Assembly (NCBI GenBank): GCA_031213475.1
Contig: JARUPZ010000002.1
Span: 3,100,001-3,164,000 of the forward strand
Length of the DNA: 64,000 nucleotides
Reading direction: 5' to 3'
Source: Nereocystis luetkeana
Taxonomy: Eukaryota > Sar > Phaeophyceae > Laminariales > Laminariaceae
The number at the start of each line of letters is the position of its first letter. Position 1 is the first letter of the stretch. The notes beneath the pieces are model-generated. The model was given only the letters and a program-made list of their open reading frames with translations. It ran no database searches and had not been told where the DNA came from. Both the position numbers and the translations under genes were made by a program. Shown here piece by piece: positions 32,738-44,669 of the stretch.

Positions 32738-33096
32738 CCCTTTTACGGCAAAACTGCAGTCCCGTTTTGGGGACGAACCAAACTAATTCCCGAGACGCGT
32801 TCTACGATAAACGTAGCACATTTCCAATAAAATGTTTTCTGGGTGACGGGGCTCCTTAACCCAAAATCGTCGGAATGCCAATCTTGTTGAAAAAAAAATG
32901 ACGTCTTTGTATACTTGGGCCATGGGATTACTCATCGGCGTGCAATTCGACTTTTGCTGACGTCAGTTTTCGGGTGAGGTATGGAGCTCCTTAAGTGAAG
33001 AGCCTCAGAAAAAAAAAAATGGTGCACCTCTACTGCAGCGAGCGTTCTCAGTGGTTTGTCTCCCGAAAACGGCACTGCAGTTTTTGCCCTTTTAGA
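32738..33096. mobile_element. MITE family A, copy 8, split by a family C element
   Basis: Left half 32738-32790 (CCCTTTTACGGCAAAACTGC...GGGGACGAACC) and right half 33047-33096 (GTGGTTTGTCTCCCGAAAAC...GGCACTGCAG) are separated by family C DNA. Confidence 0.75.
32794..33044 (+). mobile_element. MITE family C, copy 2 (nested in family A)
   Basis: Repeats 17129-17372 (GACGCGTTCTACGATA, CAATGCCAATCTTG-like, ATACTTGGGCC, GAGGTATGGAGCTCCT). Its right inverted end is worn (GAGCGTTCTC). Confidence 0.8.
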
Positions 33097-33111
33097 CATT
33101 CATAATATTAA

Positions 33112-33218
33112 TATTGCGGAGGACCATGGTAAATAGGACCAATTTTGATAATAAAAATAGGGAAATATATACGTTTTTGTGTGTGCCGTAGGTCCTACTT
33201 ACTATGTCCCCCGTAATA
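33112..33218. mobile_element. MITE family B, copy 6
   Basis: TATTGCGGAGGACCATGGTAAATAGG...CTTACTATGTCCCCCGTAATA. Confidence 0.85.
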
Positions 33219-34630
33219 GTAGGATGAAATCGGCACCGATGCTGGGTGTCGATGGCGAAAAAGGTACCGGCAGAACCGCCCACACCACTAGTAATAGTAT
33301 AATAGTATTACTGCAGCAGAATAGTACGATCAGGACTCATGACAACTTGGTGCTCCGTGTTTCGAAGCTGGCGCCCTCCGACATCCAAGAGAGCCGCGGG
33401 ACGCTGAAAGCATCCACCCCGCCCTCATCGCACGTCACGTCAAGTGTGTTGTGTCAGTCCTTCGTATTCCTTCCCCCTTCCATCCTCCGTCCCTCTCCAA
33501 CGCTCATCACACGCTCACACATCTTATTAAGCACGTTCCTACATGCCTGGTACCGCATAAAAACGAAGGCAAGTTTTCCGAGAATAATCACCGGTTTGCG
33601 CAGCGCTCGACTCTGCTCGTGTTCACAACGGGCGTAACGCAAGAAAAAAGTACATAGAAGACCGCCAGGCCCCACGCTTGTCCCGTATCTCCCTGGCATG
33701 GTATATGCTCGTATTTGTGGTTCGAATCAAGACAATGTTTACAGTATTACGCAGCTTGCAAAGTTGAGTACCAACTATTTAATCAGTCGAACTCACAGCT
33801 TGACGTATTTAATAATTTTATAAAATATACCGCTGGGGGCGTGTGTGTAGATCACGTATCACAGTGGTGCCCATAAACAGGAAACAAAAAAGCGCGCACG
33901 CACGTAGAAGAGCTCGCGGCGGCCGCAGTATCAAGCGGCAGAGCAGCACAGCACAGCACAGCAGCAGTAATAGTTACTGTTCCAGTCACGCCGCAGTATC
34001 AATAGGAGCAGCAGCAAAGCAGCAGGGCCGAAGAAGCCAATGGAGCGGTGACGTATACCAGGTACCTGGTAATAGCTACTGATATCATGCAGCCACTGCT
34101 ATCGACAGAATGCTGCAACAACATCAGAAAAAATACTGCCTGCGGAGAGCCATGGACGTACGACCCATAAAACAATTGCAGCAAGTACCGGTACACGCTC
34201 GAACGTGTGATGGAGTAGCTACTGTACGATACAGCAGTACCGATCTTTTTCGACCCTGAATTGTGCAAGAATTATAATTAAGCATTCTGTTTTATTTTGT
34301 CATCAGTTTATTCTTTTTAGCTGGTCTTTCCAACGATGCTGACTACGCCATCGTCAACGATGCCATAAGCGCGGTACGATCTGCGCGCCCATACCAGTAT
34401 CTGGCTTTAACTTAAGGACGGGAGGAAGCATATCAGCAATTCTTCCACGGAAAGAGGGTTGATTAGGTGGGGGTGAATAACCACCAACCCCAACGCTAAG
34501 CCAATCAGACCGAAGCAAACCAATGGATAAGTCGCAATAGTTCCTTTGCCTCGCGCACAATGTGCGCCGAGCATTTTCTCGAAAAAAAAAATGGCAGGCT
34601 CACCAGGCATACTGTATACCTGGTACCTGG
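33219..34630. other. No gene recognised
   Basis: A 152-codon plus frame (33179-33637) starts inside a MITE and is probably chance. CAGCAG-type repeats at 33945-34025. TACCAGGTACCTGGTA near 34060. Confidence 0.35.
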
Positions 34631-34738
34631 TATTACGGGGGGCCATAGTTAACAGGACCAAATATTGTTCATAAAAATGGTTAAATATATAGGTTTTTAT
34701 GTACACCATAGGTCCTGTAACGAGGGTCCCTCGTAATA
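34631..34738. mobile_element. MITE family B, copy 7
   Basis: Its left TA is shared with a preceding TACCTGGTACCTGGTA motif pair. Confidence 0.9.
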
Positions 34739-36104
34739 TGTATTATTGATACGTACACCCTGGATTCGATCGCTTTCGGTGCGTTTTCGAGCGTCAAGGA
34801 TAACCGGTAACCTTATCCCGTGTACCTATGCATACAATATCAGGCACAGCAGAACTTTCCTTGATTCAACGTTAATCTTGATGACCAGTGGAAGCGGTGG
34901 TGACGTCATCGGGGATCTTCAGGACTTCGTCTGTTTTAGTCTGCCCTGCGGGGCACCCGCTTTCCCAGGCGCCACCCGGCCGCACGCGACCGCACGCCAG
35001 AGCCGCGCCCGCCCCTCACAGCAGCCCTCCCGTGAACCCGGCGAAAGAACGGGGGCCGACCCCCGACCCGGCGAGCGGGGGACGTGGAGACAGCGTACAG
35101 TCTACCCGGTACCCACTACCAGTGTTGTCAGACAGAACCCTCGAATGCGAACCATCATCCGCTAGACATGCTCGTATAATATTACTATGATACAAGGTTC
35201 TGCGGTTGACGCCGCCCGCATCAATGAAGCGAGTCCAGGACCTTGACAGCGATGATAGCGACTGACAGGTGATAGCTCCGTACGGGGAAGCGTTACAACT
35301 TATATCAACGCAATAAGGCGGTAATTCACGGCTTCGGTTGAAAAAACCACGAGAAATCGCGCAATACCGCACACAAACATGACATGGAAGAACGCAATGC
35401 CTTCACGGAGACAGCGCGCCGAAAAAAACATAGCTGGTCAAATTAATCAACAATGTAAAACGGTGTGTGTCCAACCCGCCAAAAACCCACAGTCCAACAA
35501 ATCCCCATTGTATTCCACACACCATATACCTCAACAACTACTCCGAAGTAATGGCGACATCTCCAAGAGGACACGACAGGCAATACCACATTGCCAATGT
35601 CCCCATGCCCCCCACGTCAACGCAGGTAATATATCCTTCAATGTTCCACGAAGTCAACGCTGCTCCAAGACCAAAGCGCACGACACTCGAGCGCATTTAA
35701 AACTACTACCCACGCGCCGACACTGCCCGAAGCCCACAATAGCCATTCACAACAACTTATCGGAAAGCGTAAGGACATGCCCTCCAGAAAGCACACGCAG
35801 CACTCCAAAGAGTTCAACCCATCGGAGCCCGTAATGTTCAATAACTACATACAGTAGTAGTACGAACTCGGAAAGACATGAGCGGTGTGCCTCCAAGAGC
35901 GCACGCACAGCACTCCATGCAACACCTTCAACACGGCGCCAATGTCCTACGTTTTTCGAGTTCCAGACCCACGTGCCGACGGGGGGTGGCGCCAGTTTCC
36001 GGTGTCAGTGCCAACGAAACAAGTCAGGAGACATGTCAAGCAACGCAAATCGTGCGCTGTCAAGGGAGTAGGGCCGAGTGTTCCACACTAAAACCTAGTA
36101 GTTA
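34739..36104. other. No gene assigned
   Basis: 34890-35100 is unusually GC-rich and open in two frames (Arg/Pro-rich), unlike its AT-richer neighbours. 35380-35840 is open but low in identifiable motif. No splice-supported exon. Confidence 0.3.
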
Positions 36105-36237
36105 GGTGTCAGTCGAGGCATGCCAAGGGTAAAGCTGCTACGTATCTGTCGAGGGGTGAAAATGCTGCCTCCTGGCATCTTTGGTGCTGACGCCAACGGG
36201 GGAGTCCATCACGGACGGGTGTACCAAACTAAAGCAC

Positions 36238-36282
<45 letters not shown>

Positions 36283-36480
36283 AACACAACACTGCTGCAC
36301 TATACCATGAGTATCCCACGCTAAAACCCCAACAGGTACTCGTAGTGCTTTGGGGTCAGCCAGGGCATGCCAAGGCAAAGTCGCTACCTGTCAAGGGGTT
36401 CAAGTGCTGCCTCGGAAGAATTTCCCCGACATATTTGGTGCCAACAGGCGAGTCGGTCATGAACGGGCGTATCATGTTAC
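36105..36480 (+). repeat. Tandem duplication around a (CAA)n run
   Basis: 36110-36232 and 36350-36475 share AGGCATGCCAAGG, GTCGAGGGGTGAAAATGCTGCC/GTCAAGGGGTTCAAGTGCTGCC and ACGGACGGGTGTA/AACGGGCGTATCA. Between them lies (CAA)n, 36238-36281. Confidence 0.75.
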
Positions 36481-38126
36481 AACACTACCACGTTCCAGGT
36501 ACTAAATAACGACAACAAAAACAACATAGCACTGGAAAACATCCAGCACACCTGCACCCGTGAGGACCCGAAATGTCTAAAACCTACCTGGTATGCTAAT
36601 GTAGGTTTATACAAGGCGCTTCGCTTCGCGGGCGGCCTACGCCGCCCGCTACGCTCGCTCAGGAAAAGAAAATACATCGATTATGCGAAGCGGACAGAGG
36701 TCCATGATTATTGACAGGTATATAGTTTTTTTTCAGATTGTACTTGCAAACTGGGGACTTGATACTGCCAACAGTCCCGCCGCCATGCTTCAGGAGAAAA
36801 CTGCTCGGAAGCACATACGCTTCGCGTCGCGGATGTCGTACGTACGTACATACCCCAGGTAGGGTACTTATTTTCTTCTTTTGATACCTGGTATGATGCT
36901 CTTTTTCTGCACTCGTATATACGAAAGAGAATTCACAACACGGCACAGCAGCACAGCAAGAACAATTAAAATGAAACCGAAAAGTTCGGGATGAAAAAAA
37001 GTCCCCGTCCCCCCTCATGTAATTATTTTCTGCTTGGTTGGAACACCTTGCACACGGTCAAAAAGAAAAAAAGAAGAAAACAAACAGAAGAGATTTCTCT
37101 CTCAGCCTCGTACGCCGCCCGCCCCTCTCGCGACCATATCGCAACCGATTCGGTCCGGGTAAAGCTTTCCTCCCTCTCTGCCACAGTGAGCCCCGTCGCC
37201 CGCCTCACGTGAAGCCCGGTGCTCACCGTGACCCTCGTTCGCCAGCTCGACAAAGGTAGTGCTCAGAATGCGTCGCTCTCTCGTTGATTTTAGTTTCGTC
37301 GCAAAAATAAGCACCGCTAGAATTTTATTTTGCATGTCACAACGACCCTTATATACTCGTACATAGTTTAACCGGAACCACATCCGGAGGTCAGACAGAG
37401 CCCACCCATGCTTCCCTCGTGTCTCGAGGCACACACGACGCCTAGCCACGGAAACGGTGACCGGGCTCCTTGCAACCCCCCCTCTCTCTACCCGCCACCA
37501 CCCGCTGACACTCGCGACGGTGCTGCTGCGCTCGCCCGCGGTGCCGTACTCGGAGTACACGCACGCATACGAAACGAAAGAAGAAAAAAGGGAAAAAGGA
37601 CTGAAAGTGCCAAGAGAAGTGGGCAAAACAACGAACCACTGAAAAGGTCCTCCAAGTAATAAAAGGAGGCGATTCCCAAGTGGGAGCTCTGAGAGACCAG
37701 GGATGTGCCGACCGAGCACACCCAGGGAGTGAGATCTAAGTAAGTGGTTCTACGTATGGCGGAAGAAACGGATGCGTATTATACGACTGGAACACACGAA
37801 AAAGTGATGAATCGACTATTACTATGTAGTACTATTAATACTATTAATACAGCAGTACTTGTGGGTACAGGAGCCTGGTCTGTACAGTCAGGCGGTCAGT
37901 GAACCTACCGAGATCAGAGTCGAAACGATCGGTCAGGCTCCCACGTATCGATATGAAGGCATCCATCATTCGTAAGATAGGTATTGTACGTATTGCTATA
38001 TACCAGGTACATGGCTCCCCTTCGAGACGTGGTTGACTTGAATTCCCGCGGGTTTCGCATGTGGAAAAGGGGCAAACTCATCATCAAATCATCAGACGTG
38101 CTGCCCTAAAATGTTCATGTGGTGAC
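36481..38126. other. No gene assigned; possible minus-strand coding near 37.1-37.7 kb
   Basis: A 205-codon minus frame (37102-37719) and shorter overlapping frames lie in a moderately GC-rich tract. No domain, and splice sites are ambiguous. TACCAGGTA-type motifs at 36585, 36885 and 38002. Confidence 0.3.
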
Positions 38127-38235
38127 TATTACGGGGGATCATAGTTAATAGGACCGATGGTATTCATAAAAACCTATACATTTAGGAATTTTTACTAACA
38201 ATATTTGGTCCTATTAACTATGGCCCCCCGTAATA
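38127..38235. mobile_element. MITE family B, copy 8
   Basis: TATTACGGGGGATCATAGTT...AACTATGGCCCCCCGTAATA. Confidence 0.95.
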
Positions 38236-38362
38236 GGGAGGATGAGGTTCGAAGATGTGTACGTACATGATTGACTTTAAAATTGGGCACGAACGTGTAG
38301 TCACGATTGCATCTCCTGGTGGACACTGCACACGCACAAACTTAAGAGCACCCGTGACTCTG

Positions 38363-38830
38363 TCATAATGTCACAGAGACCAGAGCGTGAAGCGCGGGTG
38401 CTGATGTACTCCTGCTGCTGCTGCTGCTGATACTGTCGTACTGCTGTTTTACTGCAGCTGCCATCGTAGTGTGTACTGACTGTGGCTGCGCGATTGAAGT
38501 GGTGTGGTTATCTTCGAGTGCGATGTCCATCCGACCCAGCAAGCTGCAGCTCCCCCGCGAACTTAGCTCGCGCAGCAGGGTGAAGGCTGGGGGTGTCAAC
38601 CCTGCACACGCTCCTTCGGGAGGGGCGGCGTTGGGAAACTGCCGTTTGACGGGGGCCGCAGGGTCAAGCAGCAGTCCGAAGAAGTCATATCGTCCTGCCC
38701 CAGCGACCAGCCATTGCACCGCTCTTGGGATCATGTGTCCATTCCTATTCCGTAGGGCGACAGGAATCATGGCACGCACACGCACACACGCACAAGCACT
38801 GCCACTGTTGTCCGTGGCAGCCACAAAGGG
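38363..38830 (-). CDS. Candidate exon of a minus-strand gene, family unknown
   Basis: The minus frame reads MIPVALRNRNGHMIPRAVQW then LVAGAGRYDFFGLLLDP and LTPPAFTLLRELSSRG, then a Ser-rich CTG-repeat-encoded tail and a stop at 38363. The mixed hydrophobic/charged pattern is more protein-like than the competing frames. Acceptors such as CAACAG just upstream (near 38805) are possible. A second minus frame at 39008-39144 (SLDPGWAPWRELWALKVARA, ending at a GAG/GTAGTC donor) could be an upstream exon. Function not recognised. Confidence 0.3.
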   Translation of the reverse strand, partial: PFVAATDNSGSACACVRVRAMIPVALRNRNGHMIPRAVQWLVAGAGRYDFFGLLLDPAAPVKRQFPNAAPPEGACAGLTPPAFTLLRELSSRGSCSLLGRMDIALEDNHTTSIAQPQSVHTTMAAAVKQQYDSISSSSSRSTSAPALHALVSVTL

Positions 38831-39341
38831 AAGAGCTTGATGGGCGACTGCTGCTGTTGTACCGTAGCTGCCGCGTACCAGGTAGTAGAGAGTTTTGAGA
38901 GCTGGAGGGACGGTGTGACACCGAAGCAGCAGACATAATAGCTGAAATCGTGAGGTTTCCATGGTCCTGGGCCGCTCGGCATCGCGGAAAGCAATCCCGA
39001 GACTACCTCGCCAGCTCGCGCGACTTTCAACGCCCAGAGCTCGCGCCACGGAGCCCAGCCGGGGTCCAAACTTGCACCGTAGTGTACACGCGCCCCCTCT
39101 GCGTGCCCCTCGCCCATATTCGCGAGAAAGACCCGCGGCCGCAAGAGAAAAGCTTATTGATGTGCAAAAAAGTGAGTATAATATATAAAAATAATATCAT
39201 CGCATCAATTATATCGTATCATAATTACCAGGTATATACGAATGTAGGTGTATGTAACAGGTATAATGTAGGGTTTCAGCCAAAATTAGGTACACCTGAT
39301 TCACTTTGGACAGGAGCCCTGCCACTAGCCAGCCAGCCTCA

Positions 39342-40189
39342 GGCCAATTCTTACGCAGTTGGAAACGTGGATTGAACAAGCCGGTTTCCGATCGGTTATT
39401 TTTCCGACTGGATTGTGCATTGCTACCCTTCTTACCGTCCCTCGGATCGAATACGCAGAGTTCTTGTGTTTTTTCTGGAGGTGTTTGATGCAAGGGCTTG
39501 ACTAGCTTGGCTACAAATAGCTCCAAGAAAAAAGGGGTAGACGGAAGCCGGTCTGAAACTCCTTCGCCGAAGTGCTCGTGGGGCCAGAGAGGTCTTCATT
39601 TTCCAGCAGCTGCAACCAACCACACATACATGCTGATGTCTCGATCCTTCCTCGAGCAAGCGTGTGAGCTTCACACGCGGGGCGTCCTCCTCCATCTCGC
39701 CCTCGAGGCCATCGCAGCGTTGGACTTCTTCGAGGGTCGCCAAAACTACAAAAGCCAGCGCAATGGTTGGCAAAGGGTCATCGATACCGCGCACTGCGAC
39801 CATCGGGTGCTGACACGTGCTGCTGACGGGCGTAGATAAGGGTGTATCACGCTGACTCGCGGCGAGCAGCAGCAGAAGTGACAGCAGCCAAGCCAGCGTC
39901 GCCGATGTTGCGGTCTGAGCTCGTGTCGTGTGTCGGGTTGCTGTGGCGTGGGTGTGTGATACTCGTATGTATATGCGGCAGGATTTTCAAACTTTTCCGA
40001 AGCATGAATCCGACAGACGTCTTGGATCGAAAATCTCATATTTCTCGACCGTCTGGTCCAGATGGAAAAAATAATCGGAAAATCTTGGATTGAAAAGGCG
40101 CTTTTATAAGAGCATGAGAAAGCCAATTTTTGTCTCCGATCGGAAACCGGCTTTTTCAATCCATGTTTCCTAGCGCATAAGAACGGGCC
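39342..40189. mobile_element. 848-bp element with ~54-bp terminal inverted repeats
   Basis: Left end GGCCAATTCTTACGCAGTTG then GGAAACGTGGATTGAACAAG and CCGGTTTCCGATCGG. Right end is its reverse complement with a few changes (CCGATCGGAAACCGG...CTAGCGCATAAGAACGGGCC). Inside is a minus-strand stretch, 39632-39745 (LEEVQRCDGLEGEMEED), bounded by acceptor-like CTTTTGTAG and donor-like CAT/GTATGT; it may be a captured exon. No transposase found. Confidence 0.7.
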
Positions 40190-41223
40190 TAACATCGTAC
40201 CTGTTTTCGACTTGAAACTGGGCAAGTAGTCGTACATCTATCTACAGTAGATTTTTCTACTTTCGCTTTGTCTAATCTAGCCTTCAACTACTGTTTTTGG
40301 CTAATTTTGAGCCAATCAGAGGCCATACGATCTTATACGTATGTACACTGCTGTTTCGTCGCAGTTGTTACGTGTAAAAAAAAGTGTACCAGGTAAACGA
40401 TAAAGTCTGTACGTGCGTATCTGGACTCTGGACATACATACAGACGGTTGACAGACTTTGAACCGCTTGACAGGCAGTCCGTCAAGGAGCTCCAACACAA
40501 TTAATAGAACTACTATCGCTGTACCTGGTATACCAGTATTCAGTTTTTTATTGGCCTTGACAGACCAAAACTTGACTGTCAACCAACATCTTTGCATACA
40601 TACGTACGCCAATTTCATTTCTTTTCTTTGGGGCCGACGATGTGCGTCAGTTATGACGTGTACTACTGCTGTACGTACTGCCGTTGTTTTCTATCACAGC
40701 AGTCATACAAATAATACAGGTACGTGGACAAGGACGGCAGTTCGTCTGCTCCATCTCGTGTCGAGGTGGGCTCAGTTTTGGTACGGCAAAATAAATTCGT
40801 GCCGAGCAAGCGGTTCCGCGAGGATGGTCCAGAGGCTTTATTTAAAGCTGGCAATTGGGGGGGGCGCCGGAAGAAATACTCTTGGCGCCGCCGGCATCGC
40901 GAAAAAAAAGAAGCTTTGTGACTTTCGGCAGGTCCAAGTGGACCCCGCGGTGCCTACACCGTCACGAAAACAAAACCATTCAGATTGTGGAGGCCACAAG
41001 CTCAGTTATCAGGCGTTCAGGCGCAAAAAAAATGTTTTGTGATTTCTCATGGCCAAGAGCACCGCTCGTGGCTTGTGTTTTTTACTTGGTTTCAGGATGT
41101 ACCTTATTTTGGCTCAAATGGTACAGGTATACCTGAGTTTGGCTTTTGCCCCTAACTACATACCTGGTACCAGGTAGTACCTGGTATGATTGATATTTAG
41201 GTTCATGGTAGGGTTGGTTTTGT
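40190..41223. other. No gene recognised
   Basis: A 194-codon plus frame (40458-41042) lacks motifs. The clustered motif TACCTGGTACCAGGTAGTACCTGGTA lies at 41161-41186. Confidence 0.35.
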
Positions 41224-41304
41224 TGGTTTTGATGGCTTCGTCATCTAAAGTGGTTTTGATGGCTTCGTCATCTAAAGTGGTTTTGATGGCTTCGTCATCT
41301 AAAG
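41224..41304 (+). repeat. 27-bp tandem repeat, three units
   Basis: TTTTGATGGCTTCGTCATCT plus AAAGTGG repeated exactly. Confidence 0.95.
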
Positions 41305-42299
41305 AGTTTTCCTAAAACTCCAAGTCTAGCGAGTGAATTATAGTACCGAAAAAGTACGCGAACGAGCATCTCACGTACGCTGTGGTTGGATCCCGACTCA
41401 GTGCGGGCACTGAGCTGGCTTCGCCAGCCAACTGACTGACTTTAAGTGGATTTTGTCGGCTGGTTGTACTATTTAACATTAATACGTGTACGTATACAGA
41501 ACTTATTTGAACCGCAAAAAAGGTGCACTATTTTCAGTTATGAAAAAGGGTTGAACTTAGCAAAAAATATGAAATATGAAAAATGAAACGCCTACAACGG
41601 CCTTCGGCAGTGGCATCGGCACGGGATGGGGCACAGTCGACGGCGATTACTGATGATGAATAGCTTTGATGGGCCATGAGTTGCAGTAAAAAACCGTAAA
41701 CTTCTCAGTCTTTATAATACCTGGTACCCGGTATCTACCTCTCTGAGCGAGTGCTATATATGGAAAAGCGCACCCCGTGGCAAAGAAGCCTCCATTATCA
41801 ATGAAACCCAAAATTCGAATAGTTGGCATCTCTACTAATACCAAGAATTCCTACGAGTGTACCAGGTATGGGCGACCTACAACTATTAATACGCACGAAG
41901 CTGTTGTGTAACAATCTAAATCATAGCATACAGGTCTAGAGATCTGAGATGTCCTGCAGGCTTGTCGCTCGCGACAACGTGCCGAAACTATCTGGTACCT
42001 GGCACCAGAGTACTATTAATATTAATATCTGTATACTAGTACCAGGTACCAGGTATACCGGTACTGCTGCTGTATCGTATGAATACATACTCACACCAGC
42101 AGTTCAATCAGTAGCAGTACAGCAGTAGTGCTGTAGTATTTGAAATAAACTAGAAGACTGATGACGTCCTGGTTTACAGAAGGCTGCCACAGGTACCGCA
42201 ACACGGGGACCACCAAAGATTAAAGGTACGTAACGTTCCTAACGTACAGAATGAGCTGAGGTACTTCAGTAGTGTACGGTACCAGGTATATCACACCCG
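41305..42299. other. No gene recognised
   Basis: AT-rich. TACCTGGTA and TATTAATA motifs are dense here (41720, 41862, 41995, 42012-42050). Confidence 0.4.
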
Positions 42300-42650
42300 G
42301 AAATTCCAAAATCCCGCACATATGGACATTTTCGCACATCTTCTTCTCTCTCTCCTTCCAACTTGTAACTCAGATCCGGGGTCACATAGCAGGCTCTTCT
42401 CCCCCCTTCCCGCTACGGTACGTGCCTTCATTTTTATCGCGAGAAGATTTCAGCCTTTTCTTCCCTCGTCGACTCGCATCGAATTGTGCCTACCCACGCT
42501 GCAAGGCGCTCTCAACAATTGAATCCTTTTTTTTTTATTTTTGCAAATATAGTCAAAGTCCGACCCACCTGGGGCTCGAACCCAGGACTCAAACAAGTAG
42601 AATTCGAGGTTAACCACTTGCACCACCGGGGCGACCGGCGGTATGGTCAC
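42300..42650 (-). mobile_element. SINE family S, tRNA-headed copy
   Basis: Read on the minus strand from 42650: GCCCCGGTGGTGCAAGTGG holds a box A-like segment (TGGTGCAAGTGG). CTGGGTTCGAGCCCCAG is a perfect T-arm with box B. A T-rich/A-rich link follows, then the family body (GTCGACGAGGGAAGAAAAGG, CTCGCGATAAAAATGAAGGC, ACGTACCGTAGCGGG). Acceptor pairing is incomplete, so this is a tRNA-derived SINE, not a tRNA gene. Confidence 0.65.
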
Positions 42651-42785
42651 ATACGGGGATGGGGCTTACCGTTCCTTGGGGTAAGGTCTTCAACACTGGC
42701 GAATCAAGCTTCGCTCCCATCCTCACCGTCGCCCCCCCAAGCCCCACCACCACATACTTGTTTCTCGAGACTGTAGGCAGGAGCA

Positions 42786-42786
<1 letters not shown>

Positions 42787-42823
<37 letters not shown>
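42787..42823 (+). repeat. (CAG)n microsatellite
   Basis: About 12 AGC units. Confidence 0.9.
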
Positions 42824-42919
42824 GAGGGGCGCGGATCAACATGTCAGGAATGCCAACATGTTGTTTTCAAGAGGACAGCAGGTGGAACGTGCGTACAGAG
42901 TAGTGCGTTACTTGCTTGT

Positions 42920-43080
42920 GGGTGGGTTGACGGGTTGGTTGGTTGGTTGGTTGGTTGGTGAGTGGGTGGGTGGGTGGGTGGGGTGGGTGGGTAGGGTGGG
43001 TGGGTAGGGTGGGAGAATAGGTTATGCGTGGGCGATTGTTGTTGTTGCTCGTGGGTGGGTGGGTGGGTGGGGGGGTGGGC
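42920..43080 (+). repeat. GGTT/GGGT-rich tract
   Basis: (GGTT)n then GGGTGGGTGGGTGGGTGGGG and, after a gap, a second such run. Many closely spaced G3 runs: strong G-quadruplex potential on the plus strand. Confidence 0.85.
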
Positions 43081-43425
43081 ATACATATTGGTTGCGCTGG
43101 CCTAACAGCGGTCGTATGATATGTATCACTACCCTGTACTCGTAGTACTCGTACAGGTAAGTTGTTACCTAGGGACGGTTGGCGCGTACCGTATGATATT
43201 GCATACGGTGCGGACACTATTAATAGGACTCTTTACGTACGTATACAGCCGTAGCAAGCAGGAAAACAGCACCTTTGGGCCAAGATGTCGGGAGACAGCA
43301 CTTTCGCCCCTTCCCAGACTGCAAATTTGCCTTGACTTGCCTTGACTAACACCAAAACCATTATTAATACATGGTACCCTGGTATGTTTTAGTCTGAAAC
43401 ACTCTGCCCTATAATAGACCCTTAA
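43081..43425. other. No gene recognised
   Basis: Contains CTATTAATAG at 43213 and a TACCCTGGTA variant near 43376. Confidence 0.4.
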
Positions 43426-43515
43426 CCCTTTTAGGACCCCAGTCCCGTTTTGGGGACAAACTACCTATATTTAGAGAGAAATGTCCCCACATATGGGAGT
43501 GCGGTTCTAAAAGGG
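43426..43515. mobile_element. MITE family A, copy 9
   Basis: TTAA on both sides (43422-43425 and 43516-43519). CCCTTTTAGGACCCCAGTCC...GTGCGGTTCTAAAAGGG. Confidence 0.95.
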
Positions 43516-43861
43516 TTAACAGCGCACGTTTTGCCTTCCTTGGCATGTCTCCTGACATCTTAGCATCTGGGACGTGCTTACGAACACTGACTGCAGCAGT
43601 AAGTATCACCATCCTCATAATTTCAAAATATGATACCGGTATGAAGTACCGGCAACAACTACTCGTATTGACTGCTGTACCGCAAATTAATGCTGTATGA
43701 TCAACAAACACAACGTGTTCGTCATCATCCTTGATCATCATTCACGCATTAGCTCTCATCGTTGCCGCCTTGTTGTCATCCACATCAGTCAACCATACGG
43801 ATTCCGTCGTATTCAACAAGAAGACAAAGAAAGAGAGAGGGAGCAATGAGCAATGAGCTAC

Positions 43862-43907
43862 CTCGTATGTCTTCCCCTGCAGGGCGTACCGTACGTACTG
43901 AAATACC
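43862..43907 (-). CDS. Short candidate exon, minus strand
   Basis: Between a CAACAGCAG acceptor and a CGAG/GTAGCT donor it reads WVFQYVRYALQGKTYE. Same strand as the 44393-44601 exon and 0.5 kb downstream, so possibly the same gene. The opposite strand has a competing 138-codon frame. Confidence 0.25.
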
Positions 43908-44392
43908 CACTGCTGTTGCTGTGTACTTGCGACTTGAACTCGAAATTTGGGCAACGACGGCTGAGAGGGGGGGCTGGCAAATGCCTCACGAACAAGCCAG
44001 GCTGGCCATCCGCAAGGCAACCAGCCTTGTTCTTCGTGGCCTAGCTAGGCAATGTCTTCCGAGTCACACAATGTCTTCCGAGATCGCTCGATCACGTGCC
44101 GCAGGGATTGAGCGCCACGGACAGAAATTGAGGCGCAAGCTTATACCTGGTATATCAGAAGAAGCGATTCCTCTTTGAGGTTTCGAGGAGCCTTCTATTA
44201 ATACTACTGCTGTATATACACCAGGGACGACTTCCGAACCTCAGGGGAGGGGAATGAGAGGGGCGCTACTGCTGTAATATCAAAAGTTGGGAAGCCAGTC
44301 GTTCGTAGATCAAGAGACGGCGACGCACATCAGCAGCAGCAGCAGCAGCAGCAGATGGATGGATGGATGGGTAGGTGGATAGATGCACGTAC

Positions 44393-44601
44393 CATCTGGG
44401 ATGAAGACCCGCTCGCTTGCTGAATCGTCGACACACCACTTCGAGGGCTTTTTGGTGTCGTCGCGGTAGTCGTCGATGAAGGAGTCTTTTTCCGCGTCGT
44501 CCCCGGCACACATGTAACAAAACCCACAGCATGGCCCGGCCCCCATGTTCGCTGCTGACCACACTCTCAGATGGCTGATCTGGCGTCCGTCGCGCGTGCT
44601 C
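44393..44601 (-). CDS. Cys-rich exon of an unrecognised minus-strand gene
   Basis: Reads STRDGRQISHLRVWSAANMG, then AGPCCGFCYMCAGDDAEKDS, then FIDDYRDDTKKPSKWCVDD and SASERVFIPDG. It ends at a good donor (CAGATG/GTACGT, 44393/44392). The acceptor is less sure (GCTGAAAAG at 44602). The CCxxCxxC cluster and acidic run look like real coding, but I do not know the family. Downstream of the donor the frame runs into (CAG)n and GGAT repeats, as in an intron. Confidence 0.45.
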
Positions 44602-44669
44602 CTTTTCAGCGCACTGCTTGTTGTGGGTGCCTGGTGTTGTGCAACAACAACAGCAGCAGCAGTGAGAGA

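Noticed and set aside
36105-36480. Gene with a poly-Gln/Asn tract at (CAA)n
   Set aside because: The flanks are a tandem duplication with stops in all frames near the repeat.
42570-42650. Functional tRNA gene (minus)
   Set aside because: T-arm and box A are good, but the acceptor stem pairs poorly and the SINE body follows directly; called a SINE head.
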